Shown in pieces: positions 37,206 to 45,669 of a stretch of 64,000 nucleotides of DNA. The notes beneath the pieces are model-generated. The model was given only the letters and a program-made list of their open reading frames with translations. It did no database searches and was not told where the DNA came from. The DNA lies in assembly GCF_004752005.1 (NCBI RefSeq), contig NZ_CP038493.1, positions 3,372,302 through 3,436,301 of the forward strand, given 5' to 3'. The stretch is from Thalassotalea sp. HSM 43. GTDB lineage: Bacteria > Pseudomonadota > Gammaproteobacteria > Enterobacterales > Alteromonadaceae. The position numbers were made by a program, and so were the translations under genes. Each line of letters opens with the position of its first letter. Within the stretch, counting starts at the first letter, position 1.

Positions 37206-38582
37206 ATGGCTATGAAAAAACTTTTTGGTAAAACCAGAAAAAAATTAACCTTTGATGAGACTCAGGAAATCATCACGCCATTTGCTTTCACCATGAATGA
37301 AGGCTTGTTTGGTACGCCTATTGCCAGTCCATACAAACGTGGTATTGCCATCCTAATCGATTTATTACTGATTGCCATGCTCAGCAATGCTGGCGGTGAA
37401 TTTTTGGCGATTGCGATATCCATTATGGCGTTTCGCTTGGGCAGTCGCAAGCGAGCGCAAAAACAAGGCAAAGTTAAAGGCAATAAACGTCGAGCGTTAA
37501 TGCGCTTAATCGGGGCTTTTATTGTCTTGGTGGTATTGCTCGACAATTTTGCTCCTATGGTTAATAAATTTACCGCCGATAGCTCCGAATCTGAATGGCA
37601 GGAATACACACAGTGGCAAGAAGAAAATAACGGCGCTAATTGGCAAGATAAAGTTGCTAAGGGCAAGAACAATAACGGTCAAGATATTGGCAAAGAAGTC
37701 GGTGTTGGTACGGCCTTACAGGTTACCGGTTACATCATCAAAGTCGCATCCGAAGCATCGGAAAAACAATGTAAAGATCGCCAGTGTTGGTACGACATAT
37801 TGCAAGATGTACCTAAGCATGCGCTTAAATTGGATTTAAATAACCAGCAAGCATCAGAACTTATTGGCGACATTATTGATAGCTTAGATATCGATGCTGG
37901 TATACGCCCTGACTTGCAAACACAACTCTCTAACGACTTTGATGCCCTATATGCAGAGCGTGCAGAGCGCCATGGGGCTGAGACGGCGTCAAGTACACCG
38001 CAAACAATCGCTACCGAAAATGAGCAGGGCAATGACATGCAAAGTAGTGATAACAGTCAAACTGCAAGAGAGCCTGCTGCTACTGAGCACGACCAAGCCA
38101 AACCAGAAGATGTCAGCAGCGCCATTGAAAACACTGAGTTAGGCCAATTGCGTCAAGCTAAGGCGGAGGCGGGCGATGATCAACCGCGTAAACCTATCTA
38201 TTCGATGATGCAGTATATTAAAGCGATTATCGATGACCTTGGCTTAGGCTTTGGTTGGGCTGCCTTTTATTTCACTGTGTTTACCAGTTGGTGGAAAGGA
38301 CAGACGCCAGGTAAACGTTTAATGGGAATAAGGGTGTTACAACTCGATGGTACGCCATTGTCGATATGGGATAGCTTTGGTCGTTATGGTGGTTATGGTG
38401 CAGGCTTGGCAACCGGTTTATTGGGCTTTTTCCAAATTTATTGGGATCCTAATCGCCAGGCAATTCATGACAAAATATCGGCTACGGTGGTCATTGATGA
38501 GCGTAAAAAGGTTGATGAAGCCGTCATTGCCATGGCGAGAGAGAAGTTAGAAAAGAAAGGACAAGCTAGCGCCGAGTCTTGA
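37206..38582 (+). CDS. RDD-family membrane protein with a large internal insertion
   Basis: A 458-residue inner-membrane protein. The RDD domain seems to be split. Its first part (about 36-70, YKRGIAILIDLLLIAML) carries the R and D; its second part (about 335-435, WWKGQTPGKRLMGIRV and WDPNRQAIHDKIS) carries the last conserved segment. Between them lies about 250 residues with another membrane helix (about 97-118) and a long acidic, Gln/Glu-rich non-membrane stretch. It follows the VWA gene by 17 bp. The role is unknown; a membrane partner for the MoxR-VWA pair is an inference. Confidence 0.82.
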   Translation: MAMKKLFGKTRKKLTFDETQEIITPFAFTMNEGLFGTPIASPYKRGIAILIDLLLIAMLSNAGGEFLAIAISIMAFRLGSRKRAQKQGKVKGNKRRALMRLIGAFIVLVVLLDNFAPMVNKFTADSSESEWQEYTQWQEENNGANWQDKVAKGKNNNGQDIGKEVGVGTALQVTGYIIKVASEASEKQCKDRQCWYDILQDVPKHALKLDLNNQQASELIGDIIDSLDIDAGIRPDLQTQLSNDFDALYAERAERHGAETASSTPQTIATENEQGNDMQSSDNSQTAREPAATEHDQAKPEDVSSAIENTELGQLRQAKAEAGDDQPRKPIYSMMQYIKAIIDDLGLGFGWAAFYFTVFTSWWKGQTPGKRLMGIRVLQLDGTPLSIWDSFGRYGGYGAGLATGLLGFFQIYWDPNRQAIHDKISATVVIDERKKVDEAVIAMAREKLEKKGQASAES

Positions 38583-38640
38583 TTCGGCAGCTATAATCTC
38601 AGTGTAAGATGATCACCATTCACACAGCTGAGGAATCAAA

Positions 38641-38847
38641 ATGAAGCATTTGCTTTTGTTGTTAATCAATATGTCGTTTGTGCTTACCTTATTTGCCTGT
38701 GCATCAAATAGTGCAGATAACTCAGCTAAAGCAAACGGCAAGACATACAGCGAAGCAGATAGTGAATCGCAACGGTGTGCAGAATTGGACTATCTCGAAC
38801 GTCAGGCGTGCTTAAGCGAAACCTTGTATGCCGACAAATCCAACTAA
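38641..38847 (+). CDS. Small lipoprotein of unknown function
   Basis: A 68-residue precursor with lipoprotein signal and lipobox LFAC (C20), then a short Ser/Ala/Glu-rich mature part ending in a Cys-containing segment (QRCAELDYLERQACLSE). A TATAAT at 38592-38597 may give it its own transcription, although it is 58 bp after the RDD gene. AGGAATC precedes the ATG. Function unknown. Confidence 0.75.
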   Translation: MKHLLLLLINMSFVLTLFACASNSADNSAKANGKTYSEADSESQRCAELDYLERQACLSETLYADKSN

Positions 38848-38872
38848 AAATGGAGCCTAAGGGCTCCATTTT
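38847..38872. terminator. Bidirectional intrinsic terminator
   Basis: An 11-bp stem (AAAATGGAGCC/GGCTCCATTTT) with 4-nt loop directly after the lipoprotein stop, facing the convergent DUF5916 gene. Confidence 0.85.
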
Positions 38873-38931
38873 ATTTTCTACTTTTGTATCGACATTGTAT
38901 TAAGCCCACGTACTCAACAGCGCACTAACTG

Positions 38932-41292
38932 TTACATCCAAGCGTAACTCATTTTCATAAATACGTTGCGTTGGTTTTGCTTTAACGAACCGACTTCTCG
39001 GTTATCAATAGAATTATCAGAATAACCTAAAAAGAATACGGTTTGTGGGTTGAGCTTATAGGAATAAATTAACTCGGTGGCGAGATTATCTTCATCACCA
39101 TCGATGCCGAACAACTGCGGATTATTGTTTTGATTATACTCAGCACTGGTATAAACCATACTCAGTCGCAGCAGGTTGTTGATATCAAACGCATAAGTCA
39201 TGCGCAAATCAGCGATGTTTTCACGGTAAACAAAATCGCCATCTGCTTCTAACTCGGCATACACCAAAGTAAGTTCGGTTTCTAAGTGAGCGGTAACGTT
39301 CCAGCTTATAAATGGCGCTAACTCGTAAATGTCACCTTCACGATCATTTAAATAATCAATACCTTCACCAACTCGACCAGACAAACCAACAAACACGTTA
39401 GGCAGTGGCTGTGCTTCGGCAATAAAGTCGGCATAACTTAATGAAAAACGAGTGGTGTTATCATCAATACTCGCATCGTTACTGTCATAACGCAGGCCAA
39501 CACGATCCTCATGAGTCAGTACTAAATCAAAGAATGACTGCCACGGGCCTTCAGCGCTCGCACTGACGCTTTGCGTCTTACTGATTAATTCATCGTCATC
39601 GTTATGAGAAATGCTGTATTGCGCACCAAAAGTAAGCGTTGACCACCAATGTTGATCGCTATAATAAAAACGGTTTAGCGTACTGGAAAACTTGTTGTAA
39701 TCGCTGTGCACCTGAAAGCCAAGATCTGAGCGAAACTCTTTACCAATGTCTTCGTATTTGTTGTGAAAACGCCAATCTTCTGTACTGTGTTCGTACTCTA
39801 TCTGATAAGCGATATCATCAAATTCGTCATCGTCAATTCCCACCAAAGAGGCAAGGTAACAATTACCACCAGGACAATAGCTATCAAGCAGTTGTTGCGG
39901 GTAAGTTGTTTGAGAATGCAGCAACTGGGCGATGATGGTATCACTCTGGGTAATTTTGTACTTAGTGTCGATACCAGCGACTAGGTTTTCATAATTATCT
40001 GAATCTCGAATGGTGGTGATGGCACCAAACGACAAATCATCATTGACGTCGTAGCGATAACGAAATGCGCCTGAAAAACTCTCTTCATCGATATTGGCAA
40101 CGGTCGAAAATAAATTACCCGGCATAATTAAACTGGTGCTGTCATCATTGGTTACAAAACCTGCAAATGAATGATTGCCAGAGCGACCGGTTAATTTTGC
40201 CCCCCAATCAGGGTTGATGATGTTTCGGGTATAGACCAGATTAAACGGTGTTGAAAAATATTCTGAGTTATCAAGAAAGAAAGGGCGCTTTTCAGCAAAG
40301 AATAACGCCGAGGTTTTGTTAACCGATAGTTGACCATTATCTGCTTCGACCGTTGAAAAGTCGGGATTAATCGTCGCATTCAGGAGAATATCTGGGGTGA
40401 TGCCCCAACGCACGTTAACACCGACATCCGTATCGTCGCTGTCTTGCCACTCTTGTCCTACATCATCAGGGGCATATAAATCGCGCTCTTCTTCATAGCT
40501 ATATACCAGTGACGGTGTAACTAACAAATTTTTACCGAGCTTGGCGTCTTGAAAACCGCGCAGATCATCCATTTGGCAGACCCAGCAATAATCATTTTTA
40601 TCGATAGGCATATTGGATATGCGTAATATGGTGTCTCTAGGGTAAATACGGATCAGTTCAAAACCCCAGGTTTTAATATCGATATTTTCATCGAAATTAA
40701 GCTCACGATAAGGGATGGCCATTTCCACTTGATACCCTTTGTCGGTGATCTTGCCATACGCAGGCCATATACCATCCCAAAGGTTGTTTTCATCGCCGGT
40801 CATCTCATTGGTGATACCATCATTTTGCACACCAAGAGGATTGACAAAGAACTTATACGCCAGCCTATCATCATTAAATGTATCTAGCTTGATACCGACA
40901 ATATCATCGGAGAAAGCATCGTCACGGTCGCGATAGAAGCCTTGAATTTTTTCAGGATGAGGATCTTCAGCGATAAAACCGATATACAGGTTTTCGCCAT
41001 CTTCAAATAGGTATGCCGTCGTTTTTACTGGGCTTTTGGTATTGTCATAAGGGTAATTAACGATATCCATATCGATTTTTTTAGCTTGCCGCCAAACCGA
41101 CTCATCCAATTCACCATCAAAGGTGATTTCGGCTGTTACGTTGGGGATATCATAGGTGATAGGGTCTTGCTTGGCTTTGACAGTAGCACTTAACGAAAAG
41201 AACAACGCCGTAACGATTGATAGCGTTTTTAACCAGCCTTGATGGCCTACCTTGGCCTGTGGGTGTTGCGTTTTGCGAACCGGCAAAATCAT
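38932..41292 (-). CDS. DUF5916-type outer-membrane protein with CBM9-like N-domain
   Basis: A 786-residue exported protein. After a signal peptide (about 1-41) comes a carbohydrate-binding family 9-like domain (about 50-240; ITFDGELDESVWRQAKKID, KTTAYLFEDGENLYIGFIAEDPH). A long C-terminal part follows that is rich in alternating aromatic/charged strands and ends in an aromatic-hydrophobic strand (NVFMKMSYAWM), as in outer-membrane beta-barrels. The family is common in marine bacteria and often lies near carbohydrate or peptide utilisation genes, but no such partner is adjacent here. Function is not established. Confidence 0.82.
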   Translation of the reverse strand: MILPVRKTQHPQAKVGHQGWLKTLSIVTALFFSLSATVKAKQDPITYDIPNVTAEITFDGELDESVWRQAKKIDMDIVNYPYDNTKSPVKTTAYLFEDGENLYIGFIAEDPHPEKIQGFYRDRDDAFSDDIVGIKLDTFNDDRLAYKFFVNPLGVQNDGITNEMTGDENNLWDGIWPAYGKITDKGYQVEMAIPYRELNFDENIDIKTWGFELIRIYPRDTILRISNMPIDKNDYCWVCQMDDLRGFQDAKLGKNLLVTPSLVYSYEEERDLYAPDDVGQEWQDSDDTDVGVNVRWGITPDILLNATINPDFSTVEADNGQLSVNKTSALFFAEKRPFFLDNSEYFSTPFNLVYTRNIINPDWGAKLTGRSGNHSFAGFVTNDDSTSLIMPGNLFSTVANIDEESFSGAFRYRYDVNDDLSFGAITTIRDSDNYENLVAGIDTKYKITQSDTIIAQLLHSQTTYPQQLLDSYCPGGNCYLASLVGIDDDEFDDIAYQIEYEHSTEDWRFHNKYEDIGKEFRSDLGFQVHSDYNKFSSTLNRFYYSDQHWWSTLTFGAQYSISHNDDDELISKTQSVSASAEGPWQSFFDLVLTHEDRVGLRYDSNDASIDDNTTRFSLSYADFIAEAQPLPNVFVGLSGRVGEGIDYLNDREGDIYELAPFISWNVTAHLETELTLVYAELEADGDFVYRENIADLRMTYAFDINNLLRLSMVYTSAEYNQNNNPQLFGIDGDEDNLATELIYSYKLNPQTVFFLGYSDNSIDNREVGSLKQNQRNVFMKMSYAWM

Positions 41293-41515
41293 GACTACAA
41301 CCTATGTTTGCTCTTGTTATTATGAAAATGTCTGGAAAACCAATAAGCAATAATAAAGATTGGCTTATTGTTACAAAAATATTAACATTTATTTACAAAT
41401 GATTTATAACGCAAACAGGCTTGGTATGTCAACGTTTAAAGCATAGCGTTAACTTAGTTTTTTGGTGTAACGTTATGATTTTAGTTGATATTTTTATGCG
41501 TAGAAGGGGTTGGTA

Positions 41516-42223
41516 GTGATATTAAGTGTAATGGATATTTTAGCGATAATTATATTTCTCAGCTGTTGGATCGGCTATACCCAGTTTTCGCGCATAAAAG
41601 CTAAGGATACCGCTTGTTTGTCACGGGTTTTACATCAGCACCGTATTCATTGGATGCGTCAGATATTTGATAACGACGTCAGGGTCTCGCATGCGGGGTT
41701 GCTCGCTAACCTTGAACGTCATGTGGCGTTTTTTGCATCAACCACTTTGCTTGTTTTAGCCGGTGTGCTGACCTTATTCACGCAAATTGACAAGGTTAAT
41801 GCGGTATTGCAAACCATCCCCATTACGCCAACGCAATTAGCGGTAACCATGCAAATTAAACTGAGCTTATTAGCGTTAATATTTGTGTTGGCCTTTTTCC
41901 AATTTACTTGGTCAATGCGCCAATATGGTTTTCTTAACATCATGATAGGTGCAGCCCCGGTTGCCTATCAAACCGAAGAAGCCCATTTACTCGATTACGC
42001 CAGACAAATGGGGATCCTTCAGGATCAGGCGGGACACTCCTATAACTATGGATTACGCTCTTATTACTTCTCATTAGCGGCACTGTCATGGTTCTTTCAC
42101 CCGCTGATATTTATCGCTGCTAGTATAATGGTGGTATGGGTTTTGTATTATCGTGAGTTTCATTCAAAAACATTACGTGCGATTCAACGCGGTATCATTG
42201 ATTTGGAAAAACACTGCCAATGA
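41516..42223 (+). CDS. DUF599-family membrane protein
   Basis: A 235-residue protein of the DUF599 family with four membrane segments (about 5-22, 75-95, 115-135 and 180-205) and the conserved basic N-terminal loop (HWMRQIFDNDVRVSHAGLLANLERHVAFFAST). I chose the GTG at 41516 because AGAAGGGG lies 6-7 nt upstream; a TTG at 41510 is too close and the ATG at 41531 too far. Its stop overlaps the GFA gene start (ATGA). Function unknown. Confidence 0.82.
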   Translation: MILSVMDILAIIIFLSCWIGYTQFSRIKAKDTACLSRVLHQHRIHWMRQIFDNDVRVSHAGLLANLERHVAFFASTTLLVLAGVLTLFTQIDKVNAVLQTIPITPTQLAVTMQIKLSLLALIFVLAFFQFTWSMRQYGFLNIMIGAAPVAYQTEEAHLLDYARQMGILQDQAGHSYNYGLRSYYFSLAALSWFFHPLIFIAASIMVVWVLYYREFHSKTLRAIQRGIIDLEKHCQ

Positions 42224-42603
42224 AAACGTTAACAGGCGGCTGTCACTGTCAAACAGTGCGATTTGAGATTGAGGTTGAAGAGCAACCGTATCTCACCGAT
42301 TGCAATTGTTCTATGTGCAATAAAACCGGCTTTATTCATCTGATCATACCCAAGCAACAGTTTAACTTACTATCTGGCGAGCAAGACTTGCAGTTGTATC
42401 GGTTTAACAGTAAGGTCGCTAAACATTATTTTTGTAAACATTGCGGTGTTGAATCCTTCTATATACCTCGGTCTAATCCCGATGGTTATAGTGTCAATGC
42501 GCGGTGTTTAGATACTGATGATTGGCAGAATTGGCCCATAGATAAATTTGATGGTCAAAATTGGGAACAAAACGCTGCCAAGCTATCGCATTTAAGTAAG
42601 TAG
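42220..42603 (+). CDS. GFA-family zinc-binding protein
   Basis: A 127-residue protein with the glutathione-dependent formaldehyde-activating/CENP-V fold. Zinc-binding cysteines are visible in GGCHCQTVRF, CNCSMCNKTGF and CKHCGVESFY. Members are mostly of unknown activity; formaldehyde activation is demonstrated only for a few. It is translationally coupled to the DUF599 gene. Confidence 0.88.
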   Translation: MKTLTGGCHCQTVRFEIEVEEQPYLTDCNCSMCNKTGFIHLIIPKQQFNLLSGEQDLQLYRFNSKVAKHYFCKHCGVESFYIPRSNPDGYSVNARCLDTDDWQNWPIDKFDGQNWEQNAAKLSHLSK

Positions 42604-42624
42604 TATTGGATTTTTGTTGCTGCA

Positions 42625-43116
42625 ATGACTCATCCGTTTTCACACTTTTCGGTTAAAGACTTCGACAAGCATAACTGTTTAAAGATATCGATTTGGTATT
42701 ACCTAGCCTTGGCATTTTTAGTTAAAGGTTACGTTGTAGCGTTGCTTAGCTTAAGCAATATGCGCGATAAACTCGGTTTTATTCGTTATGTCTATCCTGA
42801 CCCGCAAGTTTTTTATACCAGTTTATTAGTGGGCATACCGGGACTTTTACTGTTCGCACTTTTAATGGCACGACGTCCTAATGCCGCCAATTGGGTACAA
42901 CGTATATGGCCCAAATTTTATTGGCTCGTAGCGATTGCTATGTTGATAGATATGGCACTTACTTGGGGTATGTATGCCTTGCTAGGTTGGGGGGATAGTA
43001 GCCAAGCCTTGATACAAACCGCATTAGCTATATTACTGTTAGTGATACTAAAGCGAGATCGCCGCGCGAATATTAATTTACAAGAGTTCCCTGAACTTAT
43101 CGAAGAAGAAAAATAG
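42625..43116 (+). CDS. DUF2919-family membrane protein
   Basis: A 163-residue inner-membrane protein with four predicted helices (about 25-43, 65-82, 95-118 and 128-142), resembling the DUF2919 (YfeZ) family by its SVKDFDKHNCLKISIWYYLALAF-type N-terminus and WPKFYW loop. It is 21 bp after the GFA gene and probably ends this three-gene operon. Function unknown. Confidence 0.78.
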   Translation: MTHPFSHFSVKDFDKHNCLKISIWYYLALAFLVKGYVVALLSLSNMRDKLGFIRYVYPDPQVFYTSLLVGIPGLLLFALLMARRPNAANWVQRIWPKFYWLVAIAMLIDMALTWGMYALLGWGDSSQALIQTALAILLLVILKRDRRANINLQEFPELIEEEK

Positions 43117-43236
43117 CGCCGTCACAAATAAAACCTTCATCCATAAGCTATTTGCATTAGCACATTCTGTTCTCATCCCATCGTGTTTTTGAATGGGAGC
43201 ACCATCCGATTCGAAGTGACCATTGGCCATTAAAAT

Positions 43237-43275
43237 GAAAGACGCGCTCACATCAATGGAGCGCATTCTTATTTA
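43237..43275. repeat. Terminator-like hairpin repeat, copy A
   Basis: Contains AATGAAAGACGCGCTCACA and a GCGCTC-N9-GAGCGC stem. About 40 bp align with the copy at 44487-44526. On the minus strand it lies about 50 bp after the gene remnant's stop and is followed by a T-rich stretch, so it could terminate minus-strand transcripts. Confidence 0.7.
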
Positions 43276-43326
43276 ATGTGAAAGATTCTTACTTAAATAG
43301 AAATATAACAAGCCTTAAATAGTATT

Positions 43327-43464
43327 TCACTTATACGAAATATCGAACCAATTAGCTTTTTGTATATTCCACTCTAAACGGCCGCCTTTACAATCAAACA
43401 ACGCCACCTTTCCATACAGAATTTGCCACGATTCCGATAAGAAATTGCCGTTAATAATGGATGT
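43327..43464 (-). pseudogene. 3' remnant of a gene
   Basis: Minus-strand frame open for 45 codons between an in-frame TAG and a TGA stop, without an ATG. The translation (ending LEWNIQKANWFDISYK, with LFDCKGG before it) has protein-like composition, unlike a chance ORF in such DNA. The family is not recognised with confidence. The short repeat overlaps its 5' edge. Confidence 0.5.
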
Positions 43465-43475
43465 CTAGTTTAATT
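43455..43475. repeat. Short direct repeat, copy 1
   Basis: Matches the motif AATGRRTGTCTAGTTTA shared with the copy about 110 bp to the right. Confidence 0.6.
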
Positions 43476-43564
43476 ATGTGCCTTCCTCTAGGGAGGGCAG
43501 AATTCCCTCCTTGGAATTGAATTGCTCAACTATTAGAATAGGGGATTTATAGTAATCTAAATAT

Positions 43565-43585
43565 TAACAATGAGTGTCTAGTTTA
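43565..43585. repeat. Short direct repeat, copy 2
   Basis: Second copy of AATGRRTGTCTAGTTTA, about 30 bp beyond the stop of the minus-strand exported protein gene. Confidence 0.6.
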
Positions 43586-43613
43586 TTTTGGGAGCTATTT
43601 TAGTTTTTAGTGG

Positions 43614-44264
43614 TCAACTAGGTGCTTTTTCAAAACACTCTAAATAGCCATCTTCAAGCGTTGAACTTATTCGGTATACCCAGCCAGAAGAACCAGCCAA
43701 TAAATATGTGACACCTTTAGTTTTGGCATTTTGATGTATGACATCGCTTTCTGTCCATATCCAGGATATAGGTCCATCAAATGTTTTTTCCACACTCATT
43801 GTAAAGTCGAGGCTTGAAAGTTTACTTAAACTAGACCACTCTTTGCCTTCATTGCTTTGGTTCTCAATTACCATCGCTTCACCATCTAGTTCAAAGACAG
43901 CTACGACATGTCCCTTTTTAATTAATATGTCTTCTTGTAACGAATTATCGTAATAATATAACCCCATCCTATGCTCTTGATGGAATCCTTGCCAAATATA
44001 GCCGGTATTTAATTCAACAATTGTAAGAGGTAATCGGTCTATTTTTTTTAATGGCAAATAATTCAAAAAAAAACCACCTTGAGAAATAGAATATTTTTTT
44101 CCTCTCATCATCACTTCGACATACCAAGGGGCTTGTTGATTCTCACTGTATTTTAATTGGCATATTTGTTTTTCTTGTGACGCAGCGAAGCTTTGGTGGC
44201 TAACCATAATAAAGACACACCAAGTTGTTAATACTTTCCATATCATTTTTATTAAAAGCTCCAT
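43614..44264 (-). CDS. Exported protein of unknown function
   Basis: A 216-residue protein with signal peptide (cleavage about residue 28, SFAAS). The mature part has an N-terminal Cys (ICQLKYSENQ) and a C-terminal Cys (YLECFEKAPS) that could pair, and beta-rich segments (PWYVEVMMRGKKYSIS, WVYRISSTLEDG). GGAGGG lies 7 nt before the ATG. The gene begins 12 bp after the small ORF at 44277, so they form a pair. Base composition is more A+T-rich than the neighbours, suggesting acquisition. Confidence 0.7.
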   Translation of the reverse strand: MELLIKMIWKVLTTWCVFIMVSHQSFAASQEKQICQLKYSENQQAPWYVEVMMRGKKYSISQGGFFLNYLPLKKIDRLPLTIVELNTGYIWQGFHQEHRMGLYYYDNSLQEDILIKKGHVVAVFELDGEAMVIENQSNEGKEWSSLSKLSSLDFTMSVEKTFDGPISWIWTESDVIHQNAKTKGVTYLLAGSSGWVYRISSTLEDGYLECFEKAPS

Positions 44265-44276
44265 TTTGACCCTCCA

Positions 44277-44468
44277 TTATCCGACTCTTGGATTGAAATC
44301 GTTAATCATTTTATTATTTATATGATATTGCTTTAAGATGTTATTTGTTATCTCCATGGCTTCTACTTCTTGCGCTTCTCTTTTAGCATGATATTTTTTG
44401 TCGTGAAAACTAATTTCTATATGCGCTTTTACATAGTGAACAGCTTCAAAATAAGTATTTATTTCCAT
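44277..44468 (-). CDS. Small protein of unknown function upstream of exported protein
   Basis: A 63-residue ORF from the ATG at 44468 (a GTG at 44504 would add 12 residues encoded by the repeat, which I reject). It is highly charged with His/Lys/Glu (KAHIEISFHDKKYHAKREAQ) and helical, with no signal. No clear ribosome site precedes it, so it may be a truncated 3' end of a former larger gene. It is kept because it closes just before the next gene. Confidence 0.45.
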   Translation of the reverse strand: MEINTYFEAVHYVKAHIEISFHDKKYHAKREAQEVEAMEITNNILKQYHINNKMINDFNPRVG

Positions 44469-44486
44469 GTGATATTTCGCTGCCAA

Positions 44487-44526
44487 AATGAAAGACGCGC
44501 TCACACCATAGGAACGCGTTCTTAAC
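44487..44526. repeat. Terminator-like hairpin repeat, copy B
   Basis: About 40 bp aligned to copy A at 43237. Minus strand: AAGA(A)CGCG...CGCGTCTT stem followed by TCATTTT, about 40 bp after the Sel1 gene stop, consistent with a terminator. Confidence 0.7.
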
Positions 44527-44567
44527 TATCTTCAAATATTCTGATAATGTTTTGCATTACTGCACGC

Positions 44568-45356
44568 TCAGTTCGGAATGATGTTTTCAACATCAAGATT
44601 GCATCCATCAACTTGTTTACAAAGTTCATTGTAATCCTTATTGGCGCTACTTATGCCTTGCTTAATGGCTTCTGCAAACCAATATAACGCTTTATTTTCA
44701 TCTGCTGCTACCGCTTCACCATCTCGATACATTTGCGCTAAGCTGATTTGTGCATAAGGATGGCCACTTTTCGCTGCCTGTTCGAATAGGCGAAAAGCTT
44801 CATCTAGGTCTTTTTCGTATCCCATATTGCCTTGATAAAGCGAAATAGCTTTCTGATTAGCTTCTTCTCCCTTTCTAGCTTTTCTCTCTTTTTTAACGGG
44901 CTGACGTGACTTTGCAATGACAACACCACCAAATAAATGCATTCCATTGGCTGAACGCCCAACTTCAGCTATGCTGCCGTCTTGCCAATATCTAATAATT
45001 TCAGCGTTATTTAAACTTGTTAAATTATTAGAGAAAAAATTCCTTGTTAAAAGTTTATCTGAGCGAATTCCTTTAACAGCATCAGACACTTTCGCGTATA
45101 CATAATTGCTCAACTTGAACGATACTGAGTTATCATTTATTGAGTTAATCTGCGCTATTAAGTATTTTTCTCGTGACGGGGTGTTCTGATTTAGCAATTG
45201 TTTTTCTAATATATAAACATCGTTAATCTTTGGAGACTGGATTAATTGTCGTGTTTTCTCTTTCTCCGTCATTTTATAATTAACCACAAAGGCGATTATC
45301 AAAATGAATGTTAAGATTGCTAAAACAACTTTCGATAAGGCTAACGTTAGTTTCAT
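44568..45356 (-). CDS. Membrane-anchored Sel1-repeat protein
   Basis: A 262-residue protein with one N-terminal membrane helix (about 8-27), an unrecognised middle domain (about 55-165) and C-terminal Sel1-like TPR repeats (GNMGYEKDLDEAFRLFEQAAKSGHPYAQISLAQMY, then GEAVAADENKALYWFAEAIKQG). The ATG at 45356 has GGGAG 6-7 nt upstream; the frame extends further but without family support. Sel1 repeats bind proteins; the target is unknown. It is in the A+T-rich accessory patch. Confidence 0.78.
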   Translation of the reverse strand: MKLTLALSKVVLAILTFILIIAFVVNYKMTEKEKTRQLIQSPKINDVYILEKQLLNQNTPSREKYLIAQINSINDNSVSFKLSNYVYAKVSDAVKGIRSDKLLTRNFFSNNLTSLNNAEIIRYWQDGSIAEVGRSANGMHLFGGVVIAKSRQPVKKERKARKGEEANQKAISLYQGNMGYEKDLDEAFRLFEQAAKSGHPYAQISLAQMYRDGEAVAADENKALYWFAEAIKQGISSANKDYNELCKQVDGCNLDVENIIPN

Positions 45357-45502
45357 AATAACTCCCTGTAATTTTATGAGTAACAGCTGTTCACCCTCAA
45401 CAGACCTTAACCTTTTCAATCGGTTAACGTCAAATCGTTGTAAATAATTTAAAAGCGTCACTGAAATGAATCCAGATTGATTATGTTATCAAGATACACT
45501 TG

Positions 45503-45530
45503 GTTTACAAATCCATCCTGATATGTAAAC
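45503..45530. promoter_or_regulatory. Candidate TetR operator
   Basis: Inverted repeat GTTTACA-N14-TGTAAAC about 140 bp upstream of the TetR-family gene. A second hairpin, GCCTCAT-N3-ATGAGGC, is at 45570-45586. Either could be the operator for autoregulation. Confidence 0.45.
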
Positions 45531-45669
45531 TAATGGTTGACCTTTAACCTTGCTTTTGTTTATTCTGGTGCCTCATAACATGAGGCTAACTGTATGGCTT
45601 TGCGCCGCATGTTTAACGAGCAACAGGCGAAATATCTGCAGGCTTTTAGGGTAGAGAAAAATCCAAATC

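Larger units (their letters stand above)
43117..43613. other. Non-coding, A+T-rich edge of accessory patch
   Basis: This 497-bp stretch has no intact gene. It contains a terminator-like hairpin repeat (43237-43275), a 45-codon gene remnant on the minus strand (43327-43464), two copies of a short direct repeat containing TGTCTAGTTTA (about 43455-43475 and 43565-43585) and, between them, a GGAGGG/CCCTCC hairpin. The pieces suggest repeated insertion and loss. Confidence 0.6.

Noticed and set aside
43078-43266. Minus-strand 62-codon ORF overlapping the DUF2919 gene end
   Set aside because: Part of it lies inside hairpin repeat A and part over the DUF2919 3' end; no ribosome site and no family support.
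43454-44264. Toxin-antitoxin or effector-immunity pair in the accessory patch
   Set aside because: The small charged protein plus exported protein order is suggestive, but no known toxin motif is visible and both genes are unrecognised.
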